From positions 1-64,000 of the forward strand of contig JAFZDY010000050.1 in the NCBI GenBank assembly GCA_017560945.1: 64,000 nt of DNA, written 5' to 3'. The stretch is from Bacteroidaceae bacterium. GTDB lineage: Bacteria > Bacteroidota > Bacteroidia > Bacteroidales > Bacteroidaceae. Positions within the stretch are counted from its first letter, which is position 1. The number at the start of each line of letters is the position of its first letter. The translations under genes were made by a program, and so were the position numbers. The notes beneath the pieces are model-generated. The model saw nothing but the letters and a program-made list of their open reading frames with translations. It ran no database searches and was not told where the DNA came from. Positions 8,804 through 17,045 of this stretch are shown here, piece after piece.

Positions 8804-9112
8804 CTACCATTTCATCTCATCCAGTTTGTTTACCTCGATGCTTCGAATGTTACGATAAATATTGATCATGATGGCTATAGCAACAGCTGTTTCTGCAGCC
8901 GAAATGGCGATGGAAAAAAGTGCAAAGAAATAGCCTTCCATTGAACCTGGGAAAAGGAAACGGTTGAACACTGCAAAGTTGATGTCTGTCGCATTCAGGA
9001 TAAGTTCGATGCTTATGAGAATGGTCAACGTGGTTCTGCGTGTGAAGAATCCGTAAATGCCGGCAAAAAACATGATGGCCGACACTATGAGGTAATATTC
9101 CATGTGTATCAT
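8804..9112 (-). CDS. nuoK: NADH-quinone oxidoreductase subunit K
   Basis: 102 residues from the ATG at 9112 (MIHMEYYLIVSA), the standard length for NuoK. Upstream in-frame codons would extend into nuoJ and are unlikely to be used. Three membrane helices; conserved Glu residues are in ISIELILNATDINF (about 33-46) and in SAAETAVAIAIMI (about 70-82). Part of the proton channel next to NuoJ. The start is 14 bp after the nuoJ stop codon. Confidence 0.94.
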   Translation of the reverse strand: MIHMEYYLIVSAIMFFAGIYGFFTRRTTLTILISIELILNATDINFAVFNRFLFPGSMEGYFFALFSIAISAAETAVAIAIMINIYRNIRSIEVNKLDEMKW

Positions 9113-9125
9113 AATAGTGCTCAGT

Positions 9126-9632
9126 TTATCGTTTACGTGCAATAAGGATACCTCCTACCATACATGCCAAAAGTAGAATACTGACGGCTTCGAAAGGAAG
9201 CAGGTAACCGAATTTGTCTCCGGAAAGCATCTGCTGACCGATGAGTTTGATGTTGATCTCTGTAGGAAGAAGTTCTGTGGTTGCCAAGAATTTGTGCTTC
9301 ATGGTGATGAAAACCATAAGACCTGCTCCGGCAATGGCTGCAGCCAATCCGGCAAGGAACTTGTCACGTTTCAGTCCTGGTGCCAAGTCTCCCTTACCAC
9401 TCGTGAGTAGAATGGAGAATACGTATAGTACTACAATACCTCCAGCATATACCATGATTTGTACAGAGCCGAGGAAGGTATATCCTAATAAGAAATAGAT
9501 GCCAGCCGTACCAAAGAGTACAAGCAACAGGCATGTCGCTGACCGCATGATACGATTGGTTGTCACTGTCAATATGGAGCATACGGCAATGAATACAGCC
9601 AGGAAGTAGAATACAACTGTTTCGAGTGTCAT
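9126..9632 (-). CDS. nuoJ: NADH-quinone oxidoreductase subunit J
   Basis: 168 residues with five membrane helices. The motif VQIMVYAGGIVVLYVF (about 57-72) is the hallmark of NuoJ, around the pi-bulge helix that couples quinone chemistry to proton transfer. The C-terminus ends GGILIARKR. Follows nuoI by 30 bp. Confidence 0.95.
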   Translation of the reverse strand: MTLETVVFYFLAVFIAVCSILTVTTNRIMRSATCLLLVLFGTAGIYFLLGYTFLGSVQIMVYAGGIVVLYVFSILLTSGKGDLAPGLKRDKFLAGLAAAIAGAGLMVFITMKHKFLATTELLPTEINIKLIGQQMLSGDKFGYLLPFEAVSILLLACMVGGILIARKR

Positions 9633-9662
9633 ATCATTTAATCTTGAGTTTGTTGTTATGAA

Positions 9663-10136
9663 TTATGATTTCTTTGTTGCCACCTTGCTGCCAGGGTTGT
9701 TCAGTGTCCGTATGAGTTTGTTGCGATCAAATACCGCACTTTCAAACTCGTTGCTGAACTGGATGGCATCGTGAGGACAAGCATTGGTACAAAGTTGGCA
9801 GAACATGCATGAACCGAGATTATATTCGTAGCGGAGTAACTGCTTTTTCTTTTTGCCATCCTCGGTTTCTACCATCTCACTTACCACACGAATGCTACCG
9901 TTCGGACAAGCATTCTGGCAAAGTCCACAGGCTATGCAGTGATGTTCGTTGTCTGCATTGTGAGGCATTGTCAATGCTCCACGAAAGCGGTCGAACATCT
10001 GTAGTTCATTCCTGTTTTCAGGATATTGTTCGGTTATCTTCTTGGTGAAGAACTCCTTCATTGTCGTTTTTAACCCAACACCTAAACTGCTGAGTCCTTG
10101 AAAGAGTATACCGAAATAGTTATTCTTATTCTTCAT
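9663..10136 (-). CDS. nuoI: NADH-quinone oxidoreductase subunit I (2 x 4Fe-4S ferredoxin-like)
   Basis: 157 residues. Two CxxCxxCxxxCP clusters, CIACGLCQNACPNG and CMFCQLCTNACPHD, ligate the N6a and N6b iron-sulfur clusters that pass electrons toward NuoB. The N-terminal amphipathic part (GLSSLGVGLKTTMKEF) sits on the membrane surface. Because this operon has no nuoE, nuoF or nuoG, NuoI may receive electrons directly from an alternative donor such as a ferredoxin; that is inference. Confidence 0.95.
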   Translation of the reverse strand: MKNKNNYFGILFQGLSSLGVGLKTTMKEFFTKKITEQYPENRNELQMFDRFRGALTMPHNADNEHHCIACGLCQNACPNGSIRVVSEMVETEDGKKKKQLLRYEYNLGSCMFCQLCTNACPHDAIQFSNEFESAVFDRNKLIRTLNNPGSKVATKKS

Positions 10137-10159
10137 TGTGATTTATCTATTGTCTTCTA

Positions 10160-11236
10160 TCAAAAATGCCATCCGAATGTAACGACCAATGCCATTACCA
10201 GTAAGTTTATCATTGAGATAGGAACCAAATATTTCCATTCCAGGGACAGGATTTGGTCAATTCTCAAACGAGGAAAACTCCAACGCATCCACATAAGTAG
10301 GAACACGACAAAGAATGCCTTTCCAAAATACCAAATGAAGCCAGGGATGTAATCCATGATGGTATTGAATCCGTCTAACCCGGGAATATGCAAGGGCATC
10401 CATCCTCCCAGGAATACTGTGGCGGCAATTGCTGCAACAATAAACAAGTTCAAGTATTCGGCCAAATAGAAGAAGCCAAATCCCATACCAGAATATTCGG
10501 TGTGATATCCGGCGGTCAACTCGCTCTCCGCCTCAGGAAGGTCAAAAGGACCACGATTACACTCTGCATTACCTGCAATCAGGTAGATGATGAAAGCGAC
10601 GAAGGCAGGAATATGACCTGTGAATATGAGCCAACCATTTGTTTGCATTCCTACGATTTCAGATATCTGCATAGTGCCTGATAATACAACCATGGTCAGG
10701 ATGGCCATACCGGCAGAGAGTTCATAACTGATAATCTGCGCACCGCTACGCATGGCACCAATGATGGAGAACTTGTTGTTGGAACTCCATCCTGCCAACA
10801 GGATACCTACCACTCCGATGCTTGATGCAGCCAACAGGAAGAATACTCCGACATTGAAGTCAAGTACTTCCAATCCCTTACTTATAGGCAAACATGCGAA
10901 AGTAAGGAAGGAGGCCAACAGTATCATGTATGGGGCCAGATTATAGAGTTTCTTGTCCACCCCCTTAGGAGTGAAGATTTCCTTGGTGAGCATCTTGAGT
11001 ACATCGCAAATGACCTGAATGCATCCCCAAGGACCTACTCGATTAGGACCAAGGCGGCATTGGAAAGCAGCGCAAACCTTTCTTTCCATGTATATGAGAA
11101 TGATAGCCAAAAGGGCATAGAGCAGAATGATGCCAATTCCCACGGCTACACATTCAGTGAAGATGGCCCACCCCTGAGGCATGAGGGAGAGAAGCCATTG
11201 GTGTATCCAATTTGTTACAATACTAAAGTCAAACAT
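10160..11236 (-). CDS. nuoH: NADH-quinone oxidoreductase subunit H
   Basis: 358 residues, eight or more membrane helices. Family signatures include [15 protein letters not shown] (about 58-72), the E-rich quinone-tunnel loop [20 protein letters not shown] (about 228-247), and [14 protein letters not shown] near the C-terminus. It forms the quinone-binding chamber at the junction of the peripheral and membrane arms. The gene starts 17 bp after the nuoCD stop codon. Confidence 0.96.
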   Translation of the reverse strand: MFDFSIVTNWIHQWLLSLMPQGWAIFTECVAVGIGIILLYALLAIILIYMERKVCAAFQCRLGPNRVGPWGCIQVICDVLKMLTKEIFTPKGVDKKLYNLAPYMILLASFLTFACLPISKGLEVLDFNVGVFFLLAASSIGVVGILLAGWSSNNKFSIIGAMRSGAQIISYELSAGMAILTMVVLSGTMQISEIVGMQTNGWLIFTGHIPAFVAFIIYLIAGNAECNRGPFDLPEAESELTAGYHTEYSGMGFGFFYLAEYLNLFIVAAIAATVFLGGWMPLHIPGLDGFNTIMDYIPGFIWYFGKAFFVVFLLMWMRWSFPRLRIDQILSLEWKYLVPISMINLLVMALVVTFGWHF

Positions 11237-11253
11237 ATATTCTTATTTATTTC

Positions 11254-12879
11254 TTATCTGTCAATATCAGGCACGATGTAATCTAATGTACCGCCAATGG
11301 CAATGAGGTCGGCTATTTTTGCACCTCTTGTCAGTGAGTCAACTACTGCTACGAGAGGAAGTCCTGTGGAACGATAGTGCAGACGATAGGGAGTCTTGTC
11401 ACCACGGCTTTCCAGATATACACCGAATTCACCACGACTACTTTCTACTGCAGTGTACCAACTTCCCTCGGGGAGGCGGATGATGGGTTTCATCTTCTCC
11501 TGTATGTTTCCTTCGGGAATATTGTCTATCAATTGCTCGATGATGCAGAGGCTCTGCTCTATTTCGTCAAGGCGCACCATGTAACGGGCAAAGCAGTCGC
11601 CTTCAGTGTAGATAACCTCCTTGAAATCTACTCTGTCATAGGCGGCATAAGGAATGCGTTTGCGTACATCACAAGCCCATCCGCTGGCACGACCAGTACC
11701 TCCTGTTGCTCCATAGGCAATGGCATCATGACGGCTCAGTACACCTGTGCCTTTCAGACGAGATTGTGCAATGATGTTGCCAGTAAAGATGGCATGGTAT
11801 TCCTGGATGTTCTTTCGCAAATAAGGGATGAGTTCTTTTACTCGCTTCACGAAATTGGGGTGCAAGTCGGCTTGTACACCACCGATGGTGTTGTAGTTGA
11901 TGATGAGGCGTCCGCCACATGTCTCCTCCAAGATGTCCAATATCTTTTCACGGTCACGGAATCCATAAAGGAAGGCAGTGGTTGCTCCCATGTCCTGACA
12001 CAAACATGAGAAGAACAAGATGTGTGAATCGATGCGTTGCAACTCGTCCATGATAGTACGAATCACTTTTACTCTATCGCTAACTTCCACTCCCATAGCC
12101 TGTTCTATGCACATACACAAGGCATGGCGGCTTTGCATGGCGCTCAAGTAATCGAGTCGGTCGGTCAAAGCCAATGTCTGGGGATATGTGAGGCTTTCGT
12201 TCATTTTTTCGATACCACGATGGATGTAACCACAGTGCACGTCTATCTTATTGATTACTTCACCTACCAATGAGGCACGGAAACGGAGTACTCCGTGTGT
12301 GGCTGGGTGCTGAGGGCCGATGTTGATGACATACTCATCGCTTTCGAACAACTTGCGCTCTTTGCGCACAAGTGAACCATCTTCCTTTTCCTTATATATA
12401 TAGGTGGTATCTATTGTCTCTTCGTTGTTCATGCGCAAGGGATTTTCCTCCTCGGGATTATTGTCCTTCCTAAGAGGGAAACCTACCCAATCTTCGCGTA
12501 AAAACAGGCGTCGCATGTCGGGGTGTCCGGTAAAGATGATACCGAAAAAGTCATACACCTCTCGTTCGGGTAACTCTGCACCAATCCACAAGTCAGTGAC
12601 GGTGGGCAGGTGAGGATGTTCGCGGTCGGTGGTCGATGTCTTCACACAGATGCGCTTTCCTGTGGTGGTAGATTCCAGGTGGTAAACCACTCCGAGTCCT
12701 ACCAATGTCGATGGTGCACAGTCTGATGTGGTGCTTGATGACTCTTCATCAGCAGGAGTTGCTACGCCCCAATCCATACCGGTGAGGCTACGCAGATAGT
12801 CCATGTGTTCCACTTCCTTGAGTTGCTTCATCTTGTTGTGCAACTCGGCGGGGGCTATGTATAATGTCTCTTGCATCAT
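11254..12879 (-). CDS. nuoCD: Fused NADH-quinone oxidoreductase subunits C and D
   Basis: 541 residues. Residues ~1-150 are NuoC ([24 protein letters not shown]), then a linker, then NuoD from ~175 ([43 protein letters not shown]). The NuoD part supplies the quinone-pocket His and Tyr on the peripheral arm. C-D fusion is known from several bacterial groups, including Bacteroidota. The ATG overlaps the nuoB stop codon (ATGA), indicating translational coupling. The stretch at ~43-55 is Ser/Thr-rich and variable. Confidence 0.95.
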   Translation of the reverse strand: MMQETLYIAPAELHNKMKQLKEVEHMDYLRSLTGMDWGVATPADEESSSTTSDCAPSTLVGLGVVYHLESTTTGKRICVKTSTTDREHPHLPTVTDLWIGAELPEREVYDFFGIIFTGHPDMRRLFLREDWVGFPLRKDNNPEEENPLRMNNEETIDTTYIYKEKEDGSLVRKERKLFESDEYVINIGPQHPATHGVLRFRASLVGEVINKIDVHCGYIHRGIEKMNESLTYPQTLALTDRLDYLSAMQSRHALCMCIEQAMGVEVSDRVKVIRTIMDELQRIDSHILFFSCLCQDMGATTAFLYGFRDREKILDILEETCGGRLIINYNTIGGVQADLHPNFVKRVKELIPYLRKNIQEYHAIFTGNIIAQSRLKGTGVLSRHDAIAYGATGGTGRASGWACDVRKRIPYAAYDRVDFKEVIYTEGDCFARYMVRLDEIEQSLCIIEQLIDNIPEGNIQEKMKPIIRLPEGSWYTAVESSRGEFGVYLESRGDKTPYRLHYRSTGLPLVAVVDSLTRGAKIADLIAIGGTLDYIVPDIDR

Positions 12880-13463
12880 TGTTTATCCTCCTTCTTTTTA
12901 GCATTCACACCTCCAAAGAACTTTTCTACCTTCACTTTGCGTTGCAATTGCATCATACCATAGAGGAAGGCCTCGGGGCGGGGTGGACAACCGGGAATGT
13001 ACACATCTACGGGAAGTATCTGGTCTACACCTTGTACCACATGATATGATTTACGGAAGGGACCTCCACTAACGGCGCATCCACCTACTGCAATCACATA
13101 CTTGGGGTCGGCCATCTGGTCATAGAGGCGTCGCAACACGGGGGCCATCTTGTGTGTGATGGTTCCACTTACCAGGATGACATCCGCTTGTCGGGGACTG
13201 TTTCGGGTTACCTCGAATCCGAAGCGGGCGATGTCATAGCGAGCTGCACATACGGCCATAAATTCGATGCCGCAACAACTCGTAGCAAAGGTGAGTGGCC
13301 ACAATGAATTGCTTCGTCCCCAATCGATGAGGTCGTCCAACACACCTACCACTACGTTGGTTCCCCCCTCGTTCAATTGCTTAACCAATTGCTCGAGAGT
13401 CTCATTGTCCTTGAACTCTTCGTAGGGGATTGACTTGATTTTGGGTTTCTTGGTTATTTCCAT
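12876..13463 (-). CDS. nuoB: NADH-quinone oxidoreductase subunit B
   Basis: 195 residues. Cysteines for the terminal 4Fe-4S cluster N2 are visible: the adjacent pair in [10 protein letters not shown] (about 62-71), one in VGGCAVSGG and one in [10 protein letters not shown]2 hands electrons to quinone. The N-terminus is Lys-rich and probably surface-exposed. It overlaps nuoA by 10 bp and nuoCD by 4 bp. Confidence 0.96.
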   Translation of the reverse strand: MEITKKPKIKSIPYEEFKDNETLEQLVKQLNEGGTNVVVGVLDDLIDWGRSNSLWPLTFATSCCGIEFMAVCAARYDIARFGFEVTRNSPRQADVILVSGTITHKMAPVLRRLYDQMADPKYVIAVGGCAVSGGPFRKSYHVVQGVDQILPVDVYIPGCPPRPEAFLYGMMQLQRKVKVEKFFGGVNAKKKEDKQ

Positions 13464-13804
13464 TTGAGTGCTCCTTTCCTCCAGGCATAAGCAAGGCCCA
13501 GAACTAAGATGAATAGGAAGAACAAGATGCCTAATAGTCCGCCTACCCCCAAGTCACGTGTTACCACGGCCCATGGGAAAAGGAATACTGTCTCCACCTC
13601 GAACATCAGGAAGAGGATGGCGAACAAGTAGTAACCTACGCGGAACTTCATCCACGAACCTCCGCGCGTGGGGATACCACACTCATAGGGCTCCATCTTC
13701 TGCTCGTTGTACGAGTGGGGAGAGATGAGCCACGACAGTAGTATCACAATGGCGACAAAGGCAATAGCCGTCAGTACGACGGTCACAAGCATTGTAAAGT
13801 TCAT
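13454..13804 (-). CDS. nuoA: NADH-quinone oxidoreductase subunit A
   Basis: 116 residues from the ATG at 13804 ([11 protein letters not shown]); a TTG 9 bp further upstream is less likely. Three membrane helices. The loop [27 protein letters not shown] in parts (around 43-69) is diagnostic of NuoA/ND3, with the conserved Cys of the quinone-coupling loop. First gene of the operon. No clear TAnnTTTG promoter was found in the 130 bp upstream; a hairpin lies at 13876-13898. Confidence 0.94.
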   Translation of the reverse strand: MNFTMLVTVVLTAIAFVAIVILLSWLISPHSYNEQKMEPYECGIPTRGGSWMKFRVGYYLFAILFLMFEVETVFLFPWAVVTRDLGVGGLLGILFFLFILVLGLAYAWRKGALKWK

Positions 13805-13875
13805 ATTTGTCAAGTATCGTTAATATTCAACGTTTATTAGGAGGGGAGAGTTATGCTATCCCACAATGACACGTG

Positions 13876-13898
13876 GCGGAACAGCATGGCTATTCCGC
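13876..13898 (-). terminator. Small hairpin between the exported-protein gene and nuoA
   Basis: GCGGAA-c-AGC and GCT-a-TTCCGC can pair around ATG. There is no T-run on either strand, so this could be a terminator, an attenuator in the nuo leader, or chance. Confidence 0.35.
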
Positions 13899-13933
13899 AG
13901 GCGGGTTATAAGGGATAAAGGATTGTTACGGGG

Positions 13934-14296
13934 CTAAATGAGCAGACGGTGTAGTCTGTTGATGAGGATTCGTCCCGGGTGGGGTATGGATGAGTGAAAA
14001 TCGAGAACCGGGGCGAGGCCATAGGAATACCACGAGGTCGTACCATTGGTGAATGCTCCTTCTTCTCCATGGCCAGTCTTGTATGTGCAAGGCGTGTAGG
14101 CAATGACGGGAAGTATGCACTCCAGGTTGTGTTCCGAATACTCCCATTCTCCCGGAAGTGATTGATGGCAAGTGTTCCGACTGTGTACCGGAGTCACCGA
14201 TTCCATCTCCAATGACACCTGCCATTGGAGCACTAAGGTACACAACAACATCAGTACGACTGATGTACCTATCAGCATAAAACACCCTTTCTTCAT
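13934..14296 (-). CDS. Small exported protein of unknown function
   Basis: 120 residues from the ATG at 14296. MKKG followed by a long hydrophobic stretch (about 5-25) looks like a signal peptide or single membrane anchor. The rest has a few Cys (HSRNTC, NLECIL, YTPCTY), no recognised domain and no transmembrane segment. A TACCTTTG element lies 22 bp upstream of the start at 14318-14325, which supports a real transcript. Frames overlapping it on the same strand lack such a start. Between nuoA and buk on the same strand; no functional link is evident. Confidence 0.5.
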   Translation of the reverse strand: MKKGCFMLIGTSVVLMLLCTLVLQWQVSLEMESVTPVHSRNTCHQSLPGEWEYSEHNLECILPVIAYTPCTYKTGHGEEGAFTNGTTSWYSYGLAPVLDFHSSIPHPGRILINRLHRLLI

Positions 14297-14317
14297 CTCT
14301 TTTCTGATTAGGAGCTG

Positions 14318-14325
14318 CAAAGGTA
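14318..14325 (-). promoter_or_regulatory. -7 element (TACCTTTG) upstream of the small exported protein
   Basis: CAAAGGTA on plus reads TACCTTTG on minus, matching TAnnTTTG. No good TTTG box at 19-20 bp, so only half the promoter is supported. Confidence 0.5.
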
Positions 14326-14404
14326 CAACATTTCTTTAGAACGTGGGCGCAAAAGGGGTACTTTTTTCTCCCTTTTGCCTATAGTTTGGGGATGTTTAGT
14401 CCAT

Positions 14405-15469
14405 TTATTGGGGAGAATAGACTTGCAGGGGCAATTCTCCGGTGAGAGCACCGAGGGCATTGGCGGCAAGGGCACCCATTTCGTCCTCGCCTGGCATCAT
14501 CACGATGGGGGCCAAATATTCGGTTTGTCGTCTCAGTGAAGCCGAGCAATAGGGACTGTGCATGATGCCTCCGGTGAGGATGATGGCATCGGTCTTTCCC
14601 TCGAGTGCCACATGCATGGCTCCCACGTGCTTGGCTACGTTGTAGAGCATGGCATCGAGGACAGTCTTGTCGGGTTCTATGCCTTGCTCGGCATTGGCGG
14701 CAATGGCTTTCATGTCGTTGTTACCAAGGTGAGCCACCAGGCCTCCTTGTCCACAGAGCATCTTCTTTATCTGGCGTTCTTCGTATCGGCCACTGAAGCA
14801 GAGTTCCACCAGTTGGTTGGCGGGTACTGTGCCTGCACGCTCGGGGGTGAAGGGGCCGTCGCCATTGAGGGCATTGTTGGTGTCGATGACCTTTCCGTGT
14901 CGGTGGGCACTCACCGAGATGCCTCCACCCAGATGTGCCACGATGATGTTGAGGTCCTCGTAATGTTTGCCTACAGAGGCTGCATAGCGGCGCGATACTG
15001 CCTTGCTGTTGAGGGCATGGAAGATGGAGATGCGTTCGAGTCCGGGGATACCTGTCAGTCGGGCTACGGGCTGCAACTCGTCCACCACCTCGGGGTCGGC
15101 TATGTATGCGGGACATTGGCAGATGGTCGCTATGTCCTCGGCAATGAGTGCACCCAGGTTGCAGGCGTGTTCGTGTTGACTGTGCAGCAGGTCGTGCTTC
15201 ATCTGCTCATTGATGGTGTATACACCTCCGGGTGTGGGACGAAGCAGTCCGCCTCGGGCGATGACACCGTCGAACTTTATCTCGATGCCTGCCTGTTGCA
15301 GCAGGTCGAGGATGAATTTGCGACGGTATTCGTACTGTTCATTTATGTGGTGAAAGGGTGCCAGGTCGCTTGTGGGGTGGTGTGCTCCGGTCACCCAGAT
15401 GCATGTGTTGTCCTCGAACACTGCCAACTTGGTGGAGGTGGAGCCGGGATTGATTACGAGAATGCGCAT
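14405..15469 (-). CDS. buk: Butyrate kinase
   Basis: 354 residues from the ATG at 15469 (MRILVINPGSTSTKLAVFED), the usual length for Buk. Acetokinase-family signatures: N-terminal NPGSTSTK, VAHLGGGISVSAH near 200-212 and ILTGGIMHSP near 307-316. It converts butyryl phosphate and ADP to butyrate and ATP (or branched-chain acyl phosphates). Directly downstream of ptb with 128 bp between them, forming the ptb-buk pair for ATP formation from acyl-CoA. Longer in-frame reading upstream has no family similarity. Confidence 0.95.
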   Translation of the reverse strand: MRILVINPGSTSTKLAVFEDNTCIWVTGAHHPTSDLAPFHHINEQYEYRRKFILDLLQQAGIEIKFDGVIARGGLLRPTPGGVYTINEQMKHDLLHSQHEHACNLGALIAEDIATICQCPAYIADPEVVDELQPVARLTGIPGLERISIFHALNSKAVSRRYAASVGKHYEDLNIIVAHLGGGISVSAHRHGKVIDTNNALNGDGPFTPERAGTVPANQLVELCFSGRYEERQIKKMLCGQGGLVAHLGNNDMKAIAANAEQGIEPDKTVLDAMLYNVAKHVGAMHVALEGKTDAIILTGGIMHSPYCSASLRRQTEYLAPIVMMPGEDEMGALAANALGALTGELPLQVYSPQ

Positions 15470-15597
15470 AGGTGGGTTAATTCGTTGTATGTGTGACTCA
15501 CTCTCATTGCCCTTTGCAGGGGCAGGTGGGTGGGCCTTGTTGATTGATTCTGTTCCTTGTTTCCCCCCTTGGTGGGGGAGTGATGTGTTGGGCAGGT

Positions 15598-16503
15598 TTA
15601 CTCTGCCATGGTGCAAGCCAACACGAGGCTGTAGTACTTGGAGTCGTCGGAGTCGGCCCTCGATGGTAGTACCACAGGGGCTGTGGTGCCGGTGAGCATG
15701 CCTGCCATGTGGGCTTGGCCGAAGAGTGAGATGGCCTTGTAGAAGGTGTTGCTCGACTCGATGTTGGGGAAGATGAGCATGTCTGCATTGCCCACCACGC
15801 TTGACTCGATGCCCTTCACCTCGGCACTGTGGGGGTCACATGCTGTCTTGGCATCCATGGGGCCGTCTATCTGCACGGGGCCATATTGTCCCTTGCGTGC
15901 GCGCTCCTTCAGTATCACGTATCCCAGTGTGTGGGGGAACTTGCCATTGATTTTTTCGGTACAGTGTATGAGGGCTACCTGTGGTTCGCTGATGCCCAGT
16001 CGGTTGCATACCTTCAGGTTGTAGCGAATCATGGCCTCGAAGTGTGACACGCGCGGACGTGGCACTACGGCTGCATCGGAGAAGAGCAGCAACTTGTGGT
16101 ACGTGGGCAGTTGTGCCACGGTCACATGGCTCAGCACATTTCCCGCGGGCAGCAGTCCCTCTTCCTTGTTCAGTACGGCGCGCAGCAGCACATCGGTGTT
16201 CAGTGTACCCTTCATCAGTACATCGGCCTCGCCCTTGTGCACCAGGGATACTGCCAGGCGGGCAGCCTCTGCCGTGTCTTCGGCTGTGTACAGGGTTACT
16301 CGGTCGGGGTATTGGGCTTGTATCTGCTCGGCCTCGTGGCTGTTTCCTGCCTCTGCCACCAGGGCAAAGTCGGCAATGCCTTCATCGAGGCTTCGACGGA
16401 TTACGTTCAGTGTGTGGCCATCGTTGGGACAGGCCACAGCAATGTGTTTGCGCCTCTCTTGGTTGTGAAGGCGCACAATCAATTGGTCAAATGTCTGACT
16501 CAT
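15598..16503 (-). CDS. ptb: Phosphate butyryltransferase
   Basis: 301 residues from the ATG at 16503 (MSQTFDQLIVRL). PTA/PTB family: VLMKGTLNTDVLLRAVL (about 97-113), a PHTLGYV segment and a C-terminal GTTAPVVLPSRADS motif. It converts butyryl-CoA and phosphate to butyryl phosphate and CoA, and is followed by buk. In Bacteroidales this pair may act on isobutyryl- or isovaleryl-CoA from amino-acid catabolism as well; the sequence alone cannot tell. The start was chosen because the residues further upstream have no family character. Confidence 0.94.
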   Translation of the reverse strand: MSQTFDQLIVRLHNQERRKHIAVACPNDGHTLNVIRRSLDEGIADFALVAEAGNSHEAEQIQAQYPDRVTLYTAEDTAEAARLAVSLVHKGEADVLMKGTLNTDVLLRAVLNKEEGLLPAGNVLSHVTVAQLPTYHKLLLFSDAAVVPRPRVSHFEAMIRYNLKVCNRLGISEPQVALIHCTEKINGKFPHTLGYVILKERARKGQYGPVQIDGPMDAKTACDPHSAEVKGIESSVVGNADMLIFPNIESSNTFYKAISLFGQAHMAGMLTGTTAPVVLPSRADSDDSKYYSLVLACTMAE

Positions 16504-16722
16504 CTGTGTTCGGATTCTTCCAGTGTGATTTAAACTGGCTACAAAGTTCGGCATTTTTTTTGGATTTCCCACATATTTTAACGCTAACATCTATATCTTT
16601 TAACACTCGACCCCTCTGTGTCGTTTAAATTCCCTTGCTGAGGGGGCTTCCGAGGCTGCGGTACACACCTGCTGAAGGGGGGTGAAAAGGGGGGTGAAAT
16701 GACCCCTGCAGAGTACCCCTCG

Positions 16723-16840
16723 GAGACCCACCTGTGTCTTGCTCAGAGACCCACCTGTGTCTTGCTCGGAGACCCACCTGTGTCTCGGGCGGAGACACAC
16801 CTGTGTCTCTGAGGGTGTCCCACCTGTGTCTCCGAGAGGG
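16723..16840. repeat. 23-bp-period array of GAGAC...GTCTC palindromes (copy 1)
   Basis: Units begin at 16723, 16746, 16769, 16792 and 16815, all 23 bp apart, each close to GAGACCCACCTGTGTCTC plus 5 variable bases. The unit at 16792 is a perfect inverted repeat (GAGACACA-cc-TGTGTCTC). Same unit family as the array at 35088-35203. Confidence 0.9.
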
Positions 16841-16885
16841 GCTTTTTCGGGGTATTTTCGAGGGCTTCTGCACCCCGATTGAAAA

Positions 16886-16931
16886 AAAGAAAGGGTTTAT
16901 TTTGTTCTTCTCTCAGCTTGCACTATCTTTG
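16886..16931 (+). repeat. Promoter-bearing dispersed repeat, copy a
   Basis: Purine-rich tract, then TTTG (16901-16904), 19 bp, TATCTTTG (16924-16931). Upstream copy of a tandem pair in front of rarA. Confidence 0.8.
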
Positions 16932-16970
16932 ACTTTCGAGGGTGAAACTCGAAGATAGGCTGCACCTCGG

Positions 16971-17023
16971 AAGAAAAAAAGAAGGGATTCTTTTTGTTCT
17001 CCACTCGGTTTGCACTATCTTTG
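16971..17023 (+). promoter_or_regulatory. Promoter-bearing dispersed repeat, copy b: rarA promoter
   Basis: Repeat body CGGAAGAAAAAAAGAAGG, then TTTG (16993-16996), exactly 19 bp, TATCTTTG (17016-17023). The rarA ATG is 22 bp downstream of the -7 element. Near-identical copies lie at 34665-34720 (minus) and 35981-36037 (plus). Confidence 0.85.
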
Positions 17024-17045
17024 TCCCCAAAATAAGAGAAACGAC

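Larger units (their letters stand above)
16504..17045. other. Gene-free region with palindrome array and tandem promoter repeats
   Basis: Between the divergent ptb and rarA genes. It contains a G/C-rich stretch (16630-16720), the 23-bp palindrome array (16723-16840) and two tandem copies of the promoter-bearing repeat (16886-16931 and 16971-17023). No gene seen. Confidence 0.75.

Noticed and set aside
14558-15496. Long open frame (312 codons) antisense to buk
   Set aside because: Butyrate kinase is clear on the other strand; the antisense product has no recognisable features.
14405-15616. A longer N-terminus for butyrate kinase, starting at 15616
   Set aside because: The extra 49 residues are low-complexity and have no family similarity; the ATG at 15469 gives the standard 354-residue enzyme.
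16723-16840. Possible CRISPR array (regular short repeats)
   Set aside because: The units are only 23 bp long with 5 variable bases between cores, too short for spacers. No cas gene is near. The same holds for the arrays at 2424, 35088 and 61381.
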